Counted from the stretch's first letter, positions 37,232 to 50,985 are shown. The stretch: 64,000 nt of DNA from Aphelenchoides besseyi (GCA_024699855.1 JAMPIQ010000001.1:14012001-14076000); one strand, 5' to 3'. The notes: a model not told the origin generated them from the letters alone. A program made the numbers and translations.

Positions 37232-39177
37232 CTCGAAGTTGCGCGATTCCCAGACGGTTAAGAACCGAAAAAGCGTTGAAAGATGCGAACCAAAAGTCGC
37301 GGATATCTGCAAACAAACCGTTCAGTTGCGGGATTTCGGATTTCACGTTTTCGTCAACTTGCGGAAACCCCGTGGACGAGCAGCGAACTTCTTCGAGATG
37401 TGGACGTTGCGGGACAAACGAGTGTAAAAAACGAGCGCGTTCGGACGCATGGAGAGGAAACTAAAACGTTGCTGCGTCGTCTTCTGTTTTTGGAGCTTAA
37501 CGTCACGCAAAAGGTTTGAACCCCGCAAAAAAGCTTTGCGATCATCAGCTGCTGCGAATCGCCGCTTCTTATTCAATGGACGTCACCCCAGACCCATCGA
37601 CGGATTTTACAGTCAAGCGAATTTTGAGGTGATTTCGACGGGCGGGAGCTTAAAAAAAAACGTTTGAGATTACGGAGAGAGAAGTCGAAAAGTTTTGAAC
37701 CAAACAACCGAATCGACGCTTTTGATCGACTTCGATGTTGATGGATTGGTTGTCCAGAAGACTCGAAAACCGTCCACGACCGTAAACTCGTCAATCGATG
37801 GAATTCGAGAGCGAAAAGTTTGCAAACGAGAAACATTCCTGTGGACCAATCATTCCGGACACCATGAGTCTTATATAATCGCGGGCCTGCCGGCACAAAA
37901 CTTCTCAACCACAAAGCATAGACGCATAATGATCAATCTGATCGTTAAGATCAGAAACGGTGGGCGGAGTTCTTTCGCAGAAACATTCACAATGTATATG
38001 GAGCGAAGGAATGAGCTGGAAACTCGGTGACGCAATGGACAGCAGCACGATTGGTACAAACACATCGCTGGAGGTACAAAGCAGAACGCAAAATGACTTT
38101 TGTACTCGGGAATGCAAATTCATTGCGAATCGCCGTTAGCTCGCCCGTCTGATCGTTGATCCGTTAGACGTGGAACAAACAAACGTGTGATGCACATTTC
38201 AACGTCTACGGTCGCGATTTTTTTCACGTGCAGCGTCTTTTGTGCGCACGCAAAACCAGATCTAGCAAACAGGAAGAGATGTTACGATCATCTCTGCGTG
38301 ATAAACGAAATCAGATCGCGCCGTCGAAGGACATTCGATGGCCGTTGGGATCACAACGGAAAAGTTTTTGTCTTTGCGTTAAGCGTCCCAACATTCACGT
38401 TTCAAGTGCCGACTTTTATACTCGATGGTTCTGGTTAAGTCGCAACGCACCAAAAACCTTTCGTTGTCCATTCAACGGCAAACGGCGATTGAAAAGACGC
38501 AAACTTTTGAATGTAGAACGCGGTTTATTACGCGAACAAACAAACAAAAATGGGAAACGAGGTGGGAGTAAGAAAATACACCAGTCGTACGAGAAGCTTC
38601 GCGATCGCCGTTTTATAGCCAACCGGATTTATGCGGTTGTTGTTTTTGGAATGGCGCGAAAAACAAGGTAATTAAACAAGACTGCGAATCTCTCCACCCG
38701 TTGTAGTCTCGATGAGTACACAACGTATGTTTTTGTAACAGAAATTTCTGTCCTCATTGTTGTTTACTTTTGACTCCGCAGACAGGAGATCTATTCGACC
38801 GGAAACCCAATTCGGGATCTCGCTCTCACTTTCCCTTTCGAAGCATCGACGCCCAAATCGTGTTTATTATAAACCGAGCCGTACAATCGAAAGATTCTAA
38901 TGAGCAAGAGAGATGAGAGAAAAGAAGCTGAATAGATGGGCGTATACAACGAGAAGGAAGCAAACCGTTTGCTCGAGAATGAAATGAAAACTTTCGATTC
39001 TGTAAACACGTAAAGTATTCCCATTAACTAAAGCAACTTATTAACCGAAAACGTATAAATTAACCTAATACTTCAAGATCGCAAATACTGAAATACGTAC
39101 AATACGAAAAGTTGTGAGATGAAACAAAGTGAGAAAGCGAATCCAACGGTCCTCGAAGAAGCTCGTCGACCACGTGA
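37232..39177. other. Intergenic region, no gene seen
   Basis: About 1.9 kb lies between the lipase start and the end of the ERICH3-like gene, both on the minus strand. It holds the lipase promoter and the 3' flank of the upstream gene. Antisense ORF pairs (for example 38228-38671 + and 38416-38622 -) are not convincing. Confidence 0.5.
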
Positions 39178-42100
39178 CTAACCCGGTAGTCCACTGGACG
39201 TCAGTTTTTCGATTCCATTCGAATCCATTTGTTGAGTTGGCGCGACGTGCACGTGTCCGGCGGCATCGACCGTTTCGTCGCCGTGAATAATCACCGATCC
39301 CGTTTCACTGTCTTCTTCGCTCTTCTGTTCGTCCTCGTGATCAACGGACTTTCGTGTCAACGGCGTTTCGTTGCGTGAATCGTAGGTTTGACTGCTATTA
39401 TGTTCATCGTGATGGTAACCGTTGGAATGAGAATCGCCGTTTCCGTTCACACCATTTGAATGCACGAACTCTTCGACGGAAGCATTCAATTGAACGCCAT
39501 TTTCGTTGCCATCAATCGGATCGATTGTTGAGTGAAGTGGAGCAGCGGCGTTGATGTTTGCGTTCAATTCGTCTTCAACGATATTCTGCTCCGGATCATG
39601 CAAATTCACGCCGTGAGTTTCCAACTCATGAGCATGTTGTTGAATGTAGGAGTCTAAATCGGTGGTCTGTTCTTCGTCTCCATAACCACGACTCATCAGT
39701 TCGTGTCGTTGAGTTTCCTCCGAGTTTTCGGTTCGTGCAGTCGATGGAGCGTGTTCCGACTGTGAAGTTTCTTCGGTTTGATGATCCGTGTGTTCGTCTT
39801 GAGAATTTCCATCATAATGACTACTAAATTGGTCTTGTTCCATGGGCTCATAATCGTGATGTTCATCCGGCTCTTGGCCGTCGGTTAATCCCAGACTATC
39901 GGTGACATATTCGTCCGTAATGGAATCTCGCGGTACGACTTGATCGTCTTCAGGAATTGTTAACGCTTCACCGTTCTCATCGTTTTGCTCCGGAATCACA
40001 GTCGAATGAGGATGCGGTTCTGGTGATTCGGGTAAATGATGAGGTTCTTCGTCCGCAGTCAAAGGCGAATGGCTGACCGGTGGTGGAATGGTTTCAATGT
40101 CCTCGTCTTCCAATTCGTGATTTTCAGTTCGTGGACTTGACTGTTGACTAGACTGCGATTCGGGAGCTTCCTGTTGATTGTTAGTTGATGATGCATTGGC
40201 GGTGTCAATTTGATCCAATCTATCGGTTGAACCGTAATCAGACGCCGGAGTAACTTCAATCTAAAAGACTACTGATTATTTGAAGAAATTAGTCTCGTAT
40301 ACTAACCGACGGTTGCGGAACAAGAAGCGATCGATGTGACGAGGGAGGCGGGCTTTGAGTTTCAGGTTCTGCTGAACGTTTGTTCAATTCATGCCCCTCA
40401 TCCATTGGCTCTTCATGTTGATAACTTTCGTGACTAACCGATCCCACGTCTTCATTTTGTTCATCGTGATGTACAACCATCGACTCGAATGTTGCCGGTT
40501 CAGCAGCCGTCACGTTTTCGGTATCTTGATGTTGTTCGACAAATCGATCGGATTGAGCTGATCGTCCCAAAGTGTCTTCATCGCTTGTTTCTCGCAAAGA
40601 CTCTCCTAAAATTTATGGGATATAACGATTTAATTCTTTTAAAGTTCTTTAAAGAACATTTAATTTAAGTAACTTCTATTTCGAAAGCTATCTCACCTTC
40701 AATCACTTGCATATTGTCGTATTCGTCTTGATATTGATTTGCGTATTCTTGCATAGCGTCAGTAGTTAACGGCTGAAGAGGTTCGCTGTAATGCAAATTG
40801 GGTTCTGACTCCGATTGTTCGCCAAAACTATCTCGATGCTTGTCGTATCTTTCATACTCGGGAGAGTGCGGCCGTTCATCATAGGTCGATTGATGCATTT
40901 CGACGTTTTCATTCTCTTGATTTTGATCAGTTGAGTGGTCGCTTGCATGGTTCGGATGCTCAGAATGTTGGTCGACTTCTTCGGCAACATTTTCATGCTC
41001 AGTGTCTTGTTGTTCTATTGAATGGTCGTCGTATTGATAAGTGGATTGATGCATTTCGTTGTTTTGATCAACCGGAGAGCCACGCGAAATGAGTTGATGC
41101 TCAGATTGTTGGTTTACATCTTCGCCTTCACTCTCATAACCACCTTCTTGATGGTCTACTACCGAGTTCTCTTGATTGGCGGACACACTTCTGTGATCGG
41201 GATCTTCGGAATAGTTTTGATGAACTTCTTTCTCAATCAACTCTTCGCTCTCATAAGTTTCCGGATGTTCTTCTTGTTGTTGTTGATAAATCGATTCCGT
41301 CATTTGAACGTTTTCGTTCAATTCATTTCCGTGAATATCTTCTTCGTGACTATCCTCCAACTTGTGGCTTTGTTGGCTGATAACTTCACGTTCTTCACGT
41401 TGCGGTTCTTCGTGCTCAATCTCCACTTGTTGATCACTTTCCAAATGATCAGTAGTCTGAACTTCCGGATGTTCTTCATTTTGTTTGGCTAACGAGTCGT
41501 CGTATTCGTGAACTGCATCAACCATCGAGTTTTCGTATTCATAATTCCCGGTGTTCATCTCCGGCTCATGGTGCTCCAATTGATTCACGGCCTCAACGTT
41601 TGATACCGCAAATTCTTGTTCTTCATGTTCGGGTTCGACGTTCATTGGCTCGTAAGTCTCCTGATGCAGGGGCTCCTGTTCGGCGTCCGATTCTTTTGCT
41701 TGCGTATGAGATAACGCTTCAATTGAGTCTTTTGACATTGCTGATGGACCACGACCGTAATCATCGATCAGTTGATTCGGCGTTGGATGTGAATCGTGAG
41801 TTTCTTCGTGCTGATTCTCCGGCATTTCAACTGATTCCGTTGTTTGAATTCTTTCGAAATCGTCAATCGAATGGTTTTCAGGCACCGCATCATGTGTTTT
41901 ATCAGATTGAGCGTCTTCGTTGTCCGACTCTTGATGTACGACCACATCATTTTGCGCATCATAAACCGCTTCCTCTTGTTTTTCGTATGCTGGCGAAATT
42001 GGCTGTTCCGGAGAATGCATTTCAACATCCGAACGCAACGTCTCTCCATCGTCTAATTGGTTAGCATCAGCAGTTGGTGGTGGTTCGGTATGAACTTCGC

Positions 42101-44272
42101 GGGTATGCCGGACATGAATCTCTTCTTCTTGGTCGATTGAAGGCTCCTCAACTTCTGCGGGAACATAGCCGGCCACTGGAATCTCTTCTGGTTTCTCTAC
42201 CACTTTGACTTCTTCGACGGTCATAGATGGCGCTTCAGCAAATGGCTGTACCGGGGTGTTCTCTTCTTTTGGTGTTTGCTCTTGTTCATAAGGCGGAGTT
42301 TTATTGTCCACATCGTGTTCTTCGGGCTCAACATCTGATTGCGGTTGTGGCGAAGTTGCGTCGGTTAGGTCGGCATCACTTGTTAGTAAAGCGCCAGACG
42401 CTTCGGTTTCAGGACGTGAGTAATCGGTATCCGAGATTTCGGGATGTGGTTCCGGATCACTAGTCGAAAGTCCGAGACCTGCAGCCACTCCACCAACCGC
42501 CGCAGCAACAGCGCCAAGAATCGGTAGTTTGGTAACTGATGAATTAGAAGACGGACGATTTTCGGTCTCAGCGTTCTCTTTTAAGTCTTCCGTTTTCTTC
42601 GATGGTCTGAAATTGAAGTTTGATCATATGCTTTGTTATCATCGATTACCGAATAACAGCTGTTGGTGGCAATTTCTGTTGATTTTCACTACTTTCAGAC
42701 GACGATGTGGTTTTGGGTTTCTTGTTCTTATCCTTCTGAATCGGTGGCAACTTTCGAACGGACGCCTTCTTGGGTTTCGGTTGAGCTGACGTTCGTGCAC
42801 TCGGTTGTGATTGCGGCGAATGAACGGTTGTTGGAAGGCGATTGCGCGGCGGTGACATGGATTTGCCGGCACGAGCTCGTTGCGACGATTTCGAAGGCCT
42901 TAAAACGATCGATTAAACGTGTACGCTCATTCGCATAACCAATGTGTAACAAGCACAACCACAAATCTGCTCAATCGCCGTTCTCGTCTTTCAAGCGACA
43001 ACAACAAACGTTCAAAGTCGTTTTTGCGCTTCAGCATCGGCGCGTTTTCTTTAATGGCTTCTCGTTCGTAAGCGTGCAACAAAGCAAATCAAATGAACCG
43101 ATCAAGTAAGTGAGTAGTTGACAACATCGAATACCCAAAACCCAGTGGTTAGTTAGAAGAGAGAAAGAAAAATAAAAACAACAAGAAGCCAAAAAGAAAA
43201 CAACATTCAGCAGTTGAACTGCCCTCAGCTACAGCGCAAAAATACCTTAAACGTTGTGGTTGATTCACTACTGCTAAATGATGGACCGGACGACGCGATT
43301 GAGTCGAAGAAGATGCGGTGCGGTTTGTTAACGTTGGTAAAGACCTTAAAAAGAAGAGTTGAATATTAAGTAATGAGTTAAGAACCGATTGCTGTGAATA
43401 GATACCTGCGTCGGAAGAACCAAGAATTCTGCGGATTCGGTTGATGTTTGGCAACCGAATGAGGACCGAAGGCCGCTTCACGAAAACGTTCCAATTTCTG
43501 AAGTTGTTTCCGCAATGTTTCCTTGTAGTTCAAAAGTGTTCGATCGTCAAGCTAAAGCATTCAGTTAAGATTGAAGACTAGAAGCCAACTAACCTTATGC
43601 AGATATTGGTATTTGTACGCGTTTGCCGCTAAACGAGAGTACAAGCTCTTGTGTTGTTGTGCGTATTCGTGCTGAGCCGATTCGTTTTCACTTTCGATGC
43701 GCTTCATGAGCTCCGACTCATCGTAGGAGTTCGAGTGTCGACGCTGACGATCGGACTTATCACTCGAACGCTGTCGACCTAAACTTCATCGTTTCAAACT
43801 TTATTGTTTGAACGAACCTCGAGCTGGACGTGAGAAACTGCGCGTGGTGATGTGCTGTCGACGAAACTCTTCGGGATTTGTGATTCCCTGTCGAATTCGC
43901 CGATAGATTTCGACTTTTTCCGCAGCGTCCAACTTCTTTTGCAAATCAGCCAATTGCATCAAAACCCGCTCTCGATTGCGTAGCATCATATCCATCATAA
44001 CCTGCAATTGACAACATGACAGTTTGCGAGTTGTTAACCGACTTGATGACGTTGATAGAGCTGACTCTCCACATTGTTGGTCGTGGAGTTCTGAGCAACA
44101 GGAACACCGTTGCTGTCCAACTGAAACGAAAAGTTGAACGTCGAAAACCCATGTTCTTACTTACCAAACCCAAACTTCGCAGATGTTTTTGCATGTGTGG
44201 AAGCGCAAAGTATTGACGCAAATGAACATCGTAGAGTGGATTGTACGATTCGAGCAAGTTGCTATCGGTCAT
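39178..44272 (-). CDS. Very long acidic Glu/His/Gln-rich protein with ERICH3-like N terminus
   Basis: The product is roughly 1500 residues. The N terminus LLESYNPLYDVHLRQYFALP with MQKHLRSLGLLDSNG matches the start of vertebrate ERICH3 (AYNSLMDKHLAGYF, RRHLLRSGLI). A helical basic region follows (RNRERVLMQLADLQKKLDAA, SLYSRLAANAYKYQYLH, YKETLRKQLQKLERFREAAF), then a Ser/Arg/Pro linker. A short Ala/Gly hydrophobic patch (LGAVAAAVGGVAAGLGLS, near 42500) precedes about 1000 residues of disordered sequence full of Glu, His, Gln, Asp and Ser. ERICH3 is linked to cilia in vertebrates. Exon 42488-40690 alone is about 600 codons. Introns near 42905-43245 and 40604-40683 are longer than average. The start ATG is 44270-44272. 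The long antisense ORFs are shadows of the biased composition. Homology beyond the N terminus cannot be claimed. Confidence 0.75.
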
Positions 44273-47200
44273 CTTTCAAACACAAGAATTTGGGTTCCCG
44301 TATAAGCTGCAAAGCGGAATTCACTTACTTTCCTTAAGATCGAAAGTAACACGACGATAAAGTGGAACAAGATTGAGCATTAAATGTCAAAAAACTGATG
44401 ACTTTGATTTCCCTGTGGAATGGTCGATGTAACTCAAAGATAAAAATATACATGCCTTGAGCACAAGGGCCTCCAAAGACACACAAGGATATTACGAGTT
44501 TGTACAGAAAAGGAGACGAAAGCGCACAGCAAAGTAATTGCTGTAGAGTAGTTGAGGCAAAATGGATGCCGACAGTTCTTTTTTACCCGCCCATTAGATT
44601 TCCTACCGCATAACAGAGACAAAGCCGTGGGGAACGTGGACAGCGAAGACGTTTTTTGAGAACACGAAAAAGTGCGAGAAAAATGAAATTGCAATTTGTG
44701 AATGGAACTGCACTTCATTTCGAATTTTCGTCAATGAACGTCCGGACAATCGTCGTATCAATGGAAAGAGAGGGTCCCTCCAATAGTTTCATCCGTCGAA
44801 GATGTTCAATGAAATTCCCGAATAGACTCGTTGGTCGGTTTTTATTGCAAAGAGAAGAGAAAACAACTTAAGAGTAAAATCGTTGGTGGGGGACCATCCG
44901 GTGGTTGGGACATCAAAACGCCGCGAATCGGAGCCGAACACCAAAAAACCAACAAGACGGCGCCGAACAGAAGAGAATTCGCGTTTTGCGGTGCGCAGTG
45001 CCAACGAGAAGTCAAAAGAGAAACGTTGGGGTGTTTTCGAGAGCCACTTCAACAACAAACGTTCGTTGCTTCATAGTCGTGGATTTGATTAAAAGATGTC
45101 CCAAGAAATTAAAAACACGTTAAAAGTCAAATCCCTCCTCGTCTTCGAACTCTTAACTACGAGCTCGCCCCTCACATTCGTACAAGTGTTTTTGAGGTCA
45201 GACTCCATAGAAGGGAGTGAACGCGAAAATTACGGAGAGCAATTCGAGAATGCGTCTTGAATGGTCGACGACTGTGACCATAAGGTCGGAAAGAAGCCAC
45301 TAATTAAGTTGGAAAAGTTGCCTTTTTCCTCCCCAAAAAAAGGTTGTCAATAAAACGCGCAATCCGATTTCCAATGCAAACTCTTCACTCGACCATTTCG
45401 GTTGTCCTGACGACTCCCCGTGTTGTGCTCTCTGATCCCAACGGTTGGCCGTCTCGTCAAAAACGAAAATCGCTGCTGCTGTCGACTCGTCTATTAACGT
45501 CGTCCTTTGACTCTCGGCGATCGAAATGATGAGGTGCGAGTGGTTTTTTTCTGTTCGATGGACGAGAAACTGTTGCGGAATCGCGACAATGAAAAGGGAA
45601 AGTTGAGACTAAAAATTTTTGTTAAGACGAAAGTATTAAGCTCGAAAATGAACCAGAAATGTGTGAAGTCGATGTTAAGCAAAAACAAAAATTATCGCCC
45701 ATTCATTTGGTTGACGAAAAGGCCTAAACGCGATGACGAAATTAATAATCTCAAAACAGCAATGTCTTTCGTTTCGAGCTCCTGAAGTAAACAGATGATT
45801 CAATTAATGGCCAACCACTCTAGCAGGCCGAAATGGCTTCTCGAATTCGGAAACCGAGAGCTCAGAAACAAAACCGCGAGTTCTGCATCGCCCCAAAATT
45901 ACTCTCGGTTTGTCGGTGCGCACTTTCAAGTTCAAATCGCTACGATTTTTGAGTTTTGGAGCGGAACGTCGAATGAGGTCGTTTGATACTCTGTTTGATG
46001 CACTTGAAGTCCGGCGCCGATAAATTGCGATGGATGAAAAGACGGAAGAGAGAGTAAATTGAGGGTTAGTGCTGATCTAATGGACTCGTTTTGCTCTAAA
46101 ACCGTCTACGAAACTGATCGAAAGGACCGCGGTTTTCGGAGTTGATTTCAAGCGCAAACGAATTGAAAGTGAAATTCAATCCAAAGAAAATTCACGCGCA
46201 ATGTGAATAAGAAAGTCAAACTGTCTCTCAAGTTCAACCGAGATCACAAGCCCTCTTGGCAACCAACGACCATTACTCGCACCCCATTCGAGAAGGGGGG
46301 AAGTAAGCCGATCCACACACACTCACTCATGATTCAACAGCGGACGGAAAAAAGCGAGGATTTCAATTAACTCAAGAATTGAGGTCCTCGTTTTCAGATT
46401 TAGAGCTTCAAAATACCGACTGCACTACAAGAAGCCACAGATGTTACGTTCACGATGAAAGACACTTTGTTTACAAGTTCCAGTTATTGCGTATAGCTAA
46501 TCAGAGCTAATGGACTGGAATAACACGAGCAAACTGGAAACACGATTAATAAAAGAATTTTCGTTGGTTACTTTCGCTTTTGCGTTCAATCGCGCAGATC
46601 AAAATCGTTGCGTTTGATCGGCTCTCGAAAACGACGATCGCGGCAGTTCAGCAAGCGGACTGGTAATGACGATTGATTTCGAATTTATTGATACAAAACA
46701 TTTCGGGGACCACGAAAAGCCAATGAATAGAAAGACGACCAAATTGGAGTTGCGAGCCGAATGTTTCGGTTTACTTCCCTCTTGTCTCTCTGTTGGTCGC
46801 GCGAGATTGAAACCTAACGGTCATTCGGGTTGTCCACAAAATTTCTGGGTCCAAATGGACGAGGAAATTGCGACCCCTCCAACAGATTGAGCACTTGGAT
46901 TGCGCGAAAACGAAATGAGGTTTGTCAACTTTCGATTCGTAATCGCAAAAGTAAATCGAGTCATTCGATGACGAAAACCCTACACAGCGGGGCGTCTTCA
47001 GCTTCAAACGGGAATCGTTGGCACGCTTCTTTGGGCTAATCGATTAGTCGACGGAAATGGTCAGATCGATTTCACGACAACTCGAACGGAAAATGTTGCG
47101 AAACTCGCTAATGAAGCGGATTGAACGCTCCGACGAAGTCGAAAAGAGAAGAGCGATGGGTGCGCGAAAAGAAGTTGAGTCATTAGCTCCAAGAGCGAAT

Positions 47201-49033
47201 TCCAATTGTGCTTTTGGAAGTGGAAATTCGACGCGATTTGCCAACAGAACCTCATTTCGGTTGGTGCAGCTGCGAGATCACGACCTTGTAAAATAGCAAT
47301 CCAACGCTTTTAAGCGCTCGGCCGCAATGAGCGATTCGGATAAACGAGCGGATTTGCGGGCTAAGTGACTAATTTTGACCGTTTGGAGTTTCGAAAGATC
47401 GAATTTCAATCGAAACGATTCGTTGACGTGAAAAAACTTCTGTGACTTTTAAAAACAAAAAGACGTCGATTTCTATGTTCACGTGTTTAAGAACAAAAGA
47501 AGTGGGTTTCTGAAACGTTTCGACGACATTCTTTCGCCGCTTGAAACCAAATGATTTCCAACGCCTACACCCTTCAGTAAGATGGACACGAGTGACGTCA
47601 AATCTCGCTTTATTGGTTTGACGTATTAAACGTTCTAACCGCCGAATCGTTTGGAACGTGAGCGATGGCATTCGACCGCCAATTGAAAAAAGGAGCAGCC
47701 AAGCGCTCGGGGGTTATCAGTTCGCGAGTTTGCAAAAACAAAAACACACGTTAACACGTGAACTCGTAATCAATAGTTGTTTTGGTTGCGAACTTTGATT
47801 TCGAATGCAAAAGCAGACTGCCGACTTCTCTCTTTATTGCAGCTAATTAACAAAGACAAGGTAAATTTGTTTTCACAATAAAGTCAAGAACGTGTTCCAC
47901 GCACGTTTATCACTCATTTTTTGATTTACAACTCGCCGTTGCCAATGGTAACTTTTGCACCAGCAGTCTGTTCGGTGTGGGGCGTGAGAATGACAAGCCA
48001 ATTCGTTTTGATGACAAACCACCCGAAACCTCAGACATTGACATTCAATAAGCTACAAAATAAATTAACGACGTTGAAGTTGATGATATCTGAGAGCTAC
48101 AGAAGCTACAAGAGGAGTTGCAGTCACAATCTACTTCTTGCTGCGCTATTCCGAAAGGGTTAGAATGACAACCAAGTAGCAACATCTGCTTAAGAAGATT
48201 ATGTTCATGTTGAAAATATTGGCAATTTGCTTGTTTATAAACTTGAAAAAAGTTACCACAGAATCTAAACCCTATATAAATACGATCTACGGATCCACTT
48301 ATCACTTCAATAATAACAAGATAATTTTGCAAATGACCACCAAGTAAATTCATTACTCAACTTTTAGGATTAATCGTCTGATGCTTAACTGTTGACTACT
48401 AAGCTATTGGTTAAAGCGACTTCTCGAACATCTAAGCAGCTCGAGATTCTTGAAAGTTTTGATTTTAATTGCTTCAACTTCTCAAGACCTCTAATCCTCT
48501 TATAAACAACTGAAAGTACATGCGTGGCTCTAGTGTCAAGTCATGCATTCTGTGTAATCGTGAATTCTGTAGTTAAGGTCGCGTGTTGAGCACAAAACTC
48601 TGACAATAAACCGTGGGCTGGTCAAATTAATTGGTTTTTGAGTTGCGAAGCGAAATTTGTGCTATTGAATTCATCATTCAATTTCTAATGAATTTCTTTC
48701 GTGGTTCTCAAATCTCCTGTGCTTTATTAGCTATTTGAACGATCGTTGGTTTTCAACTAATGGTCTAACAACTTTATTTGCAGACTCGGACTAAAGCTGT
48801 TGACCCATTAGTCGATGACTCAGTCGATAAACAACTTTCCATTCAACCAATGACCTCGACCACAAAAACTGTAAAAGCAGTTAAAGTGGCAACTTGAAGA
48901 TTTGCGCCCTCGGTTGCTCTTCTCGTTAATTGACTTCGATTTTCGAATTCTTGCGACAATCCGCAGGTCATTTTTTGACGTCCATTTGTATTGAAACACG
49001 AGTAGAAATCCACAAACGTTAAGTCTGTTCCTA
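44273..49033. other. 4.8 kb gene-free spacer
   Basis: This lies upstream of the divergent ERICH3-like (-) and secreted-protein (+) genes. I find only short, mutually antisense ORFs (for example 46666-46890 +, 46771-47007 -) and no splice-linked coding sequence. Composition is mixed with CpG-containing blocks, like the spacer upstream of dgk-1. It may be a large regulatory region. Confidence 0.5.
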
Positions 49034-50318
49034 ATGTTTTGGTTTCTGCTTATCCTTCTTTCACTTTCTAATTTGAGCTCTTCAACTCTCGTCTACGATT
49101 CAATTGGTGATGTTGTGTAAGTTCTATTGTCTACAGTCACTTTTCTATGATTACAGTTTCCTATCGCACATTCAAAAACGATGTCAACTTCTGACCTACG
49201 ACTTTTCTTCGCCGGTTAACAGCGTTTCCTACATTGCAAAGCTGTTGAGTAATCTCTATGGTTCAAAGGTTTGCTTCAGATTGTTTTCTTGATCGATATT
49301 TGTAGACCTATACTATCGAATTGGGACGTTTGATTATTGCGCACATTCAAGCCGAAGTAGTTCAAACCTGCAATCCAACGGCTTCATCGTTTGCTCTGGA
49401 CTTTACTGGTGACTTACGAGAACTTCGAGTGAAATATGGACGGTAAGTTATTATAGAGACACTCGACAATGTTGATTTAGGCACAACGAAACAGAAGATC
49501 GCAGATTATTTGAACCGCTGAACTTTGTCCGACACACTCTAAAACTTCTACGTGCCAACACGACAATTGTTGGTGTTCGCGGCGTTCAAATATCACGACT
49601 TCTGAATGATGGAATGGAAAACACCAGAAAACTAATTAGAATTGGATATCACCTGTTGAAATGCGATGTCGAAACACCAAAGGTTATTAATCGAACTTTG
49701 CATAGGCGATTAGGCTTACGATAACAGAGGGTTTGTAGATCATCTATCGATTTTGTGTCGAGTCCGTGGCAAATGATCAAGTTCATGTCGCTTATCGTAG
49801 ATTGACAACGAATCGAACGAATTCGTTGCCAACTCATGGAAACAAATCTGCGGATGAACAAGTCGGTTACGCGATTCGTGTCAACTCCTCCTTCATCTTG
49901 ATCGATGATTGCTTTGAAAATCCGATTTTGCCATCACATTTCAAAGTTTGCATTGTGAGTTTAGTTTGAAACTAAGGAGTGAATTCGTGTACTTCAGTTC
50001 ACTCGTCAATGTCAATTTCGAACGACGTTGTTTTGTCGCGGAGAAAAGTTTCTGAAAACTTTTGCCATTCAGACGAATCGCTGCGATTTCCAACATCATG
50101 GTTTCAACAACCCGAAATCGTTTCTCACGTTGACTTGTCGTCTAAATTCAAATGGGAAAAACGAAGAGGACGTGGAGTTTGCGGACATGTACGAGTTGCC
50201 GATTACCGAAACCGATGGGCTATTCTCGAAGTTGTTCGATCGTGTTCTGTTCGCTGAATCAACGGAGTTTCGAGTGTCATCGAAGAAGAAATCCAGACGT
50301 TTGGTCGACCTACTTTGA
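49034..50318 (+). CDS. Secreted protein of unknown family
   Basis: Six exons with in-phase short introns give about 350 residues. A signal peptide (MFWFLLILLSLSNLSSS) is followed by a possible all-beta region with scattered Cys (KRCQLL, QTCNPTA, LLKCDVE, YRFCVESV, DDCFENP, FKVCIFTRQCQF, TTLFCRGEKF, TNRCDFQHH, LTLTCRLN), an N-glycosylation site in HNETE, NTT and NSS sequons, and a basic tail ending KKKSRRLVDLL. The C-terminal stretch (FKVCIFTRQCQF … FLTLTCRLNSNG) has the Cys spacing of a ZP-C-like or other extracellular beta domain, but I cannot assign it. No membrane span after the signal. No stops or phase breaks, so it looks functional. It may be nematode-restricted. Confidence 0.62.
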
Positions 50319-50985
50319 CTTTGAATTTGCATTAAAAAGCTTTTTATTATCAACAGCATTCCAATCAATTACAAAAACCGAACAGTCAAAACCGATCGAT
50401 TGGAAGGAACGCAAACGAAACGTAGAGAAATAAGAACAAATGATTTTGGCAACTAAAACAAAAGTTGAGTACGAAATGACTTACGATAAGAAAGAGATTT
50501 TCACTCGGAAGCGTTGGAAATGAATTTTATGTGGTTAACTGATTGATCGAACAAATACTTGAACCTGCGTGCTGGATCTGCAACAACACAAGACGTTGCT
50601 GGAAGCTGAGGGCTCGGTGGGTTGGTTTTGGGGGAAGGGAAGACGAGAATACACGGTCTTTTCTTTCGTGGAACTGCGGATACGATCTTTGGCATTTAGT
50701 TTCCAATTCGTTTTCTAGGACGTTGGCTGATTGGATTCGGAGATGGGCGGTTTCGAGCGAATAAAAATCGATGATGTTCGAAGAAGCGGGCAGCAACCAG
50801 TTTTTAACAACAACAACAGCAGTAGTCAATAAAAGCAATGAAGTTTAGGATCTTGTGTTGGGGTTTATAACGTACAGAGAGTCCGTTGATTGAGACCACA
50901 AGGTTCTTTCTTGCAAGTTTTTACAAAGAGCAAACAACAATTGATGGAGTAGTTACGTTTTTTCGGATAACTTCGTTTAGCGATC
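50319..50985. other. Intergenic region between convergent genes
   Basis: A minus-strand ORF (50527-50838) starts MLLLTTAVVVVKNWLLP, which looks hydrophobic. It then runs into sequence without features, and the overlapping frame 50501-50695 is equally open. I regard both as 3' flank of the neighbouring genes. AATAAAA near 50760 and 50829 could be 3' end signals. Confidence 0.4.

Noticed and set aside
41022..42064. Long plus-strand ORFs (156 and 154 codons) with hydrophobic runs
   Set aside because: They are antisense to the Glu/His/Gln-rich exon of the ERICH3-like gene. GAA/CAT/CAA codons read backwards as TTC/ATG/TTG give artificial Phe/Met/Leu-rich frames.
50527..50838. Possible secreted protein starting MLLLTTAVVVVKNWLLP
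   Set aside because: The Leu/Val run comes from GTTGTT-type simple sequence, an overlapping frame is equally open, and the rest lacks conserved features or splice sites.
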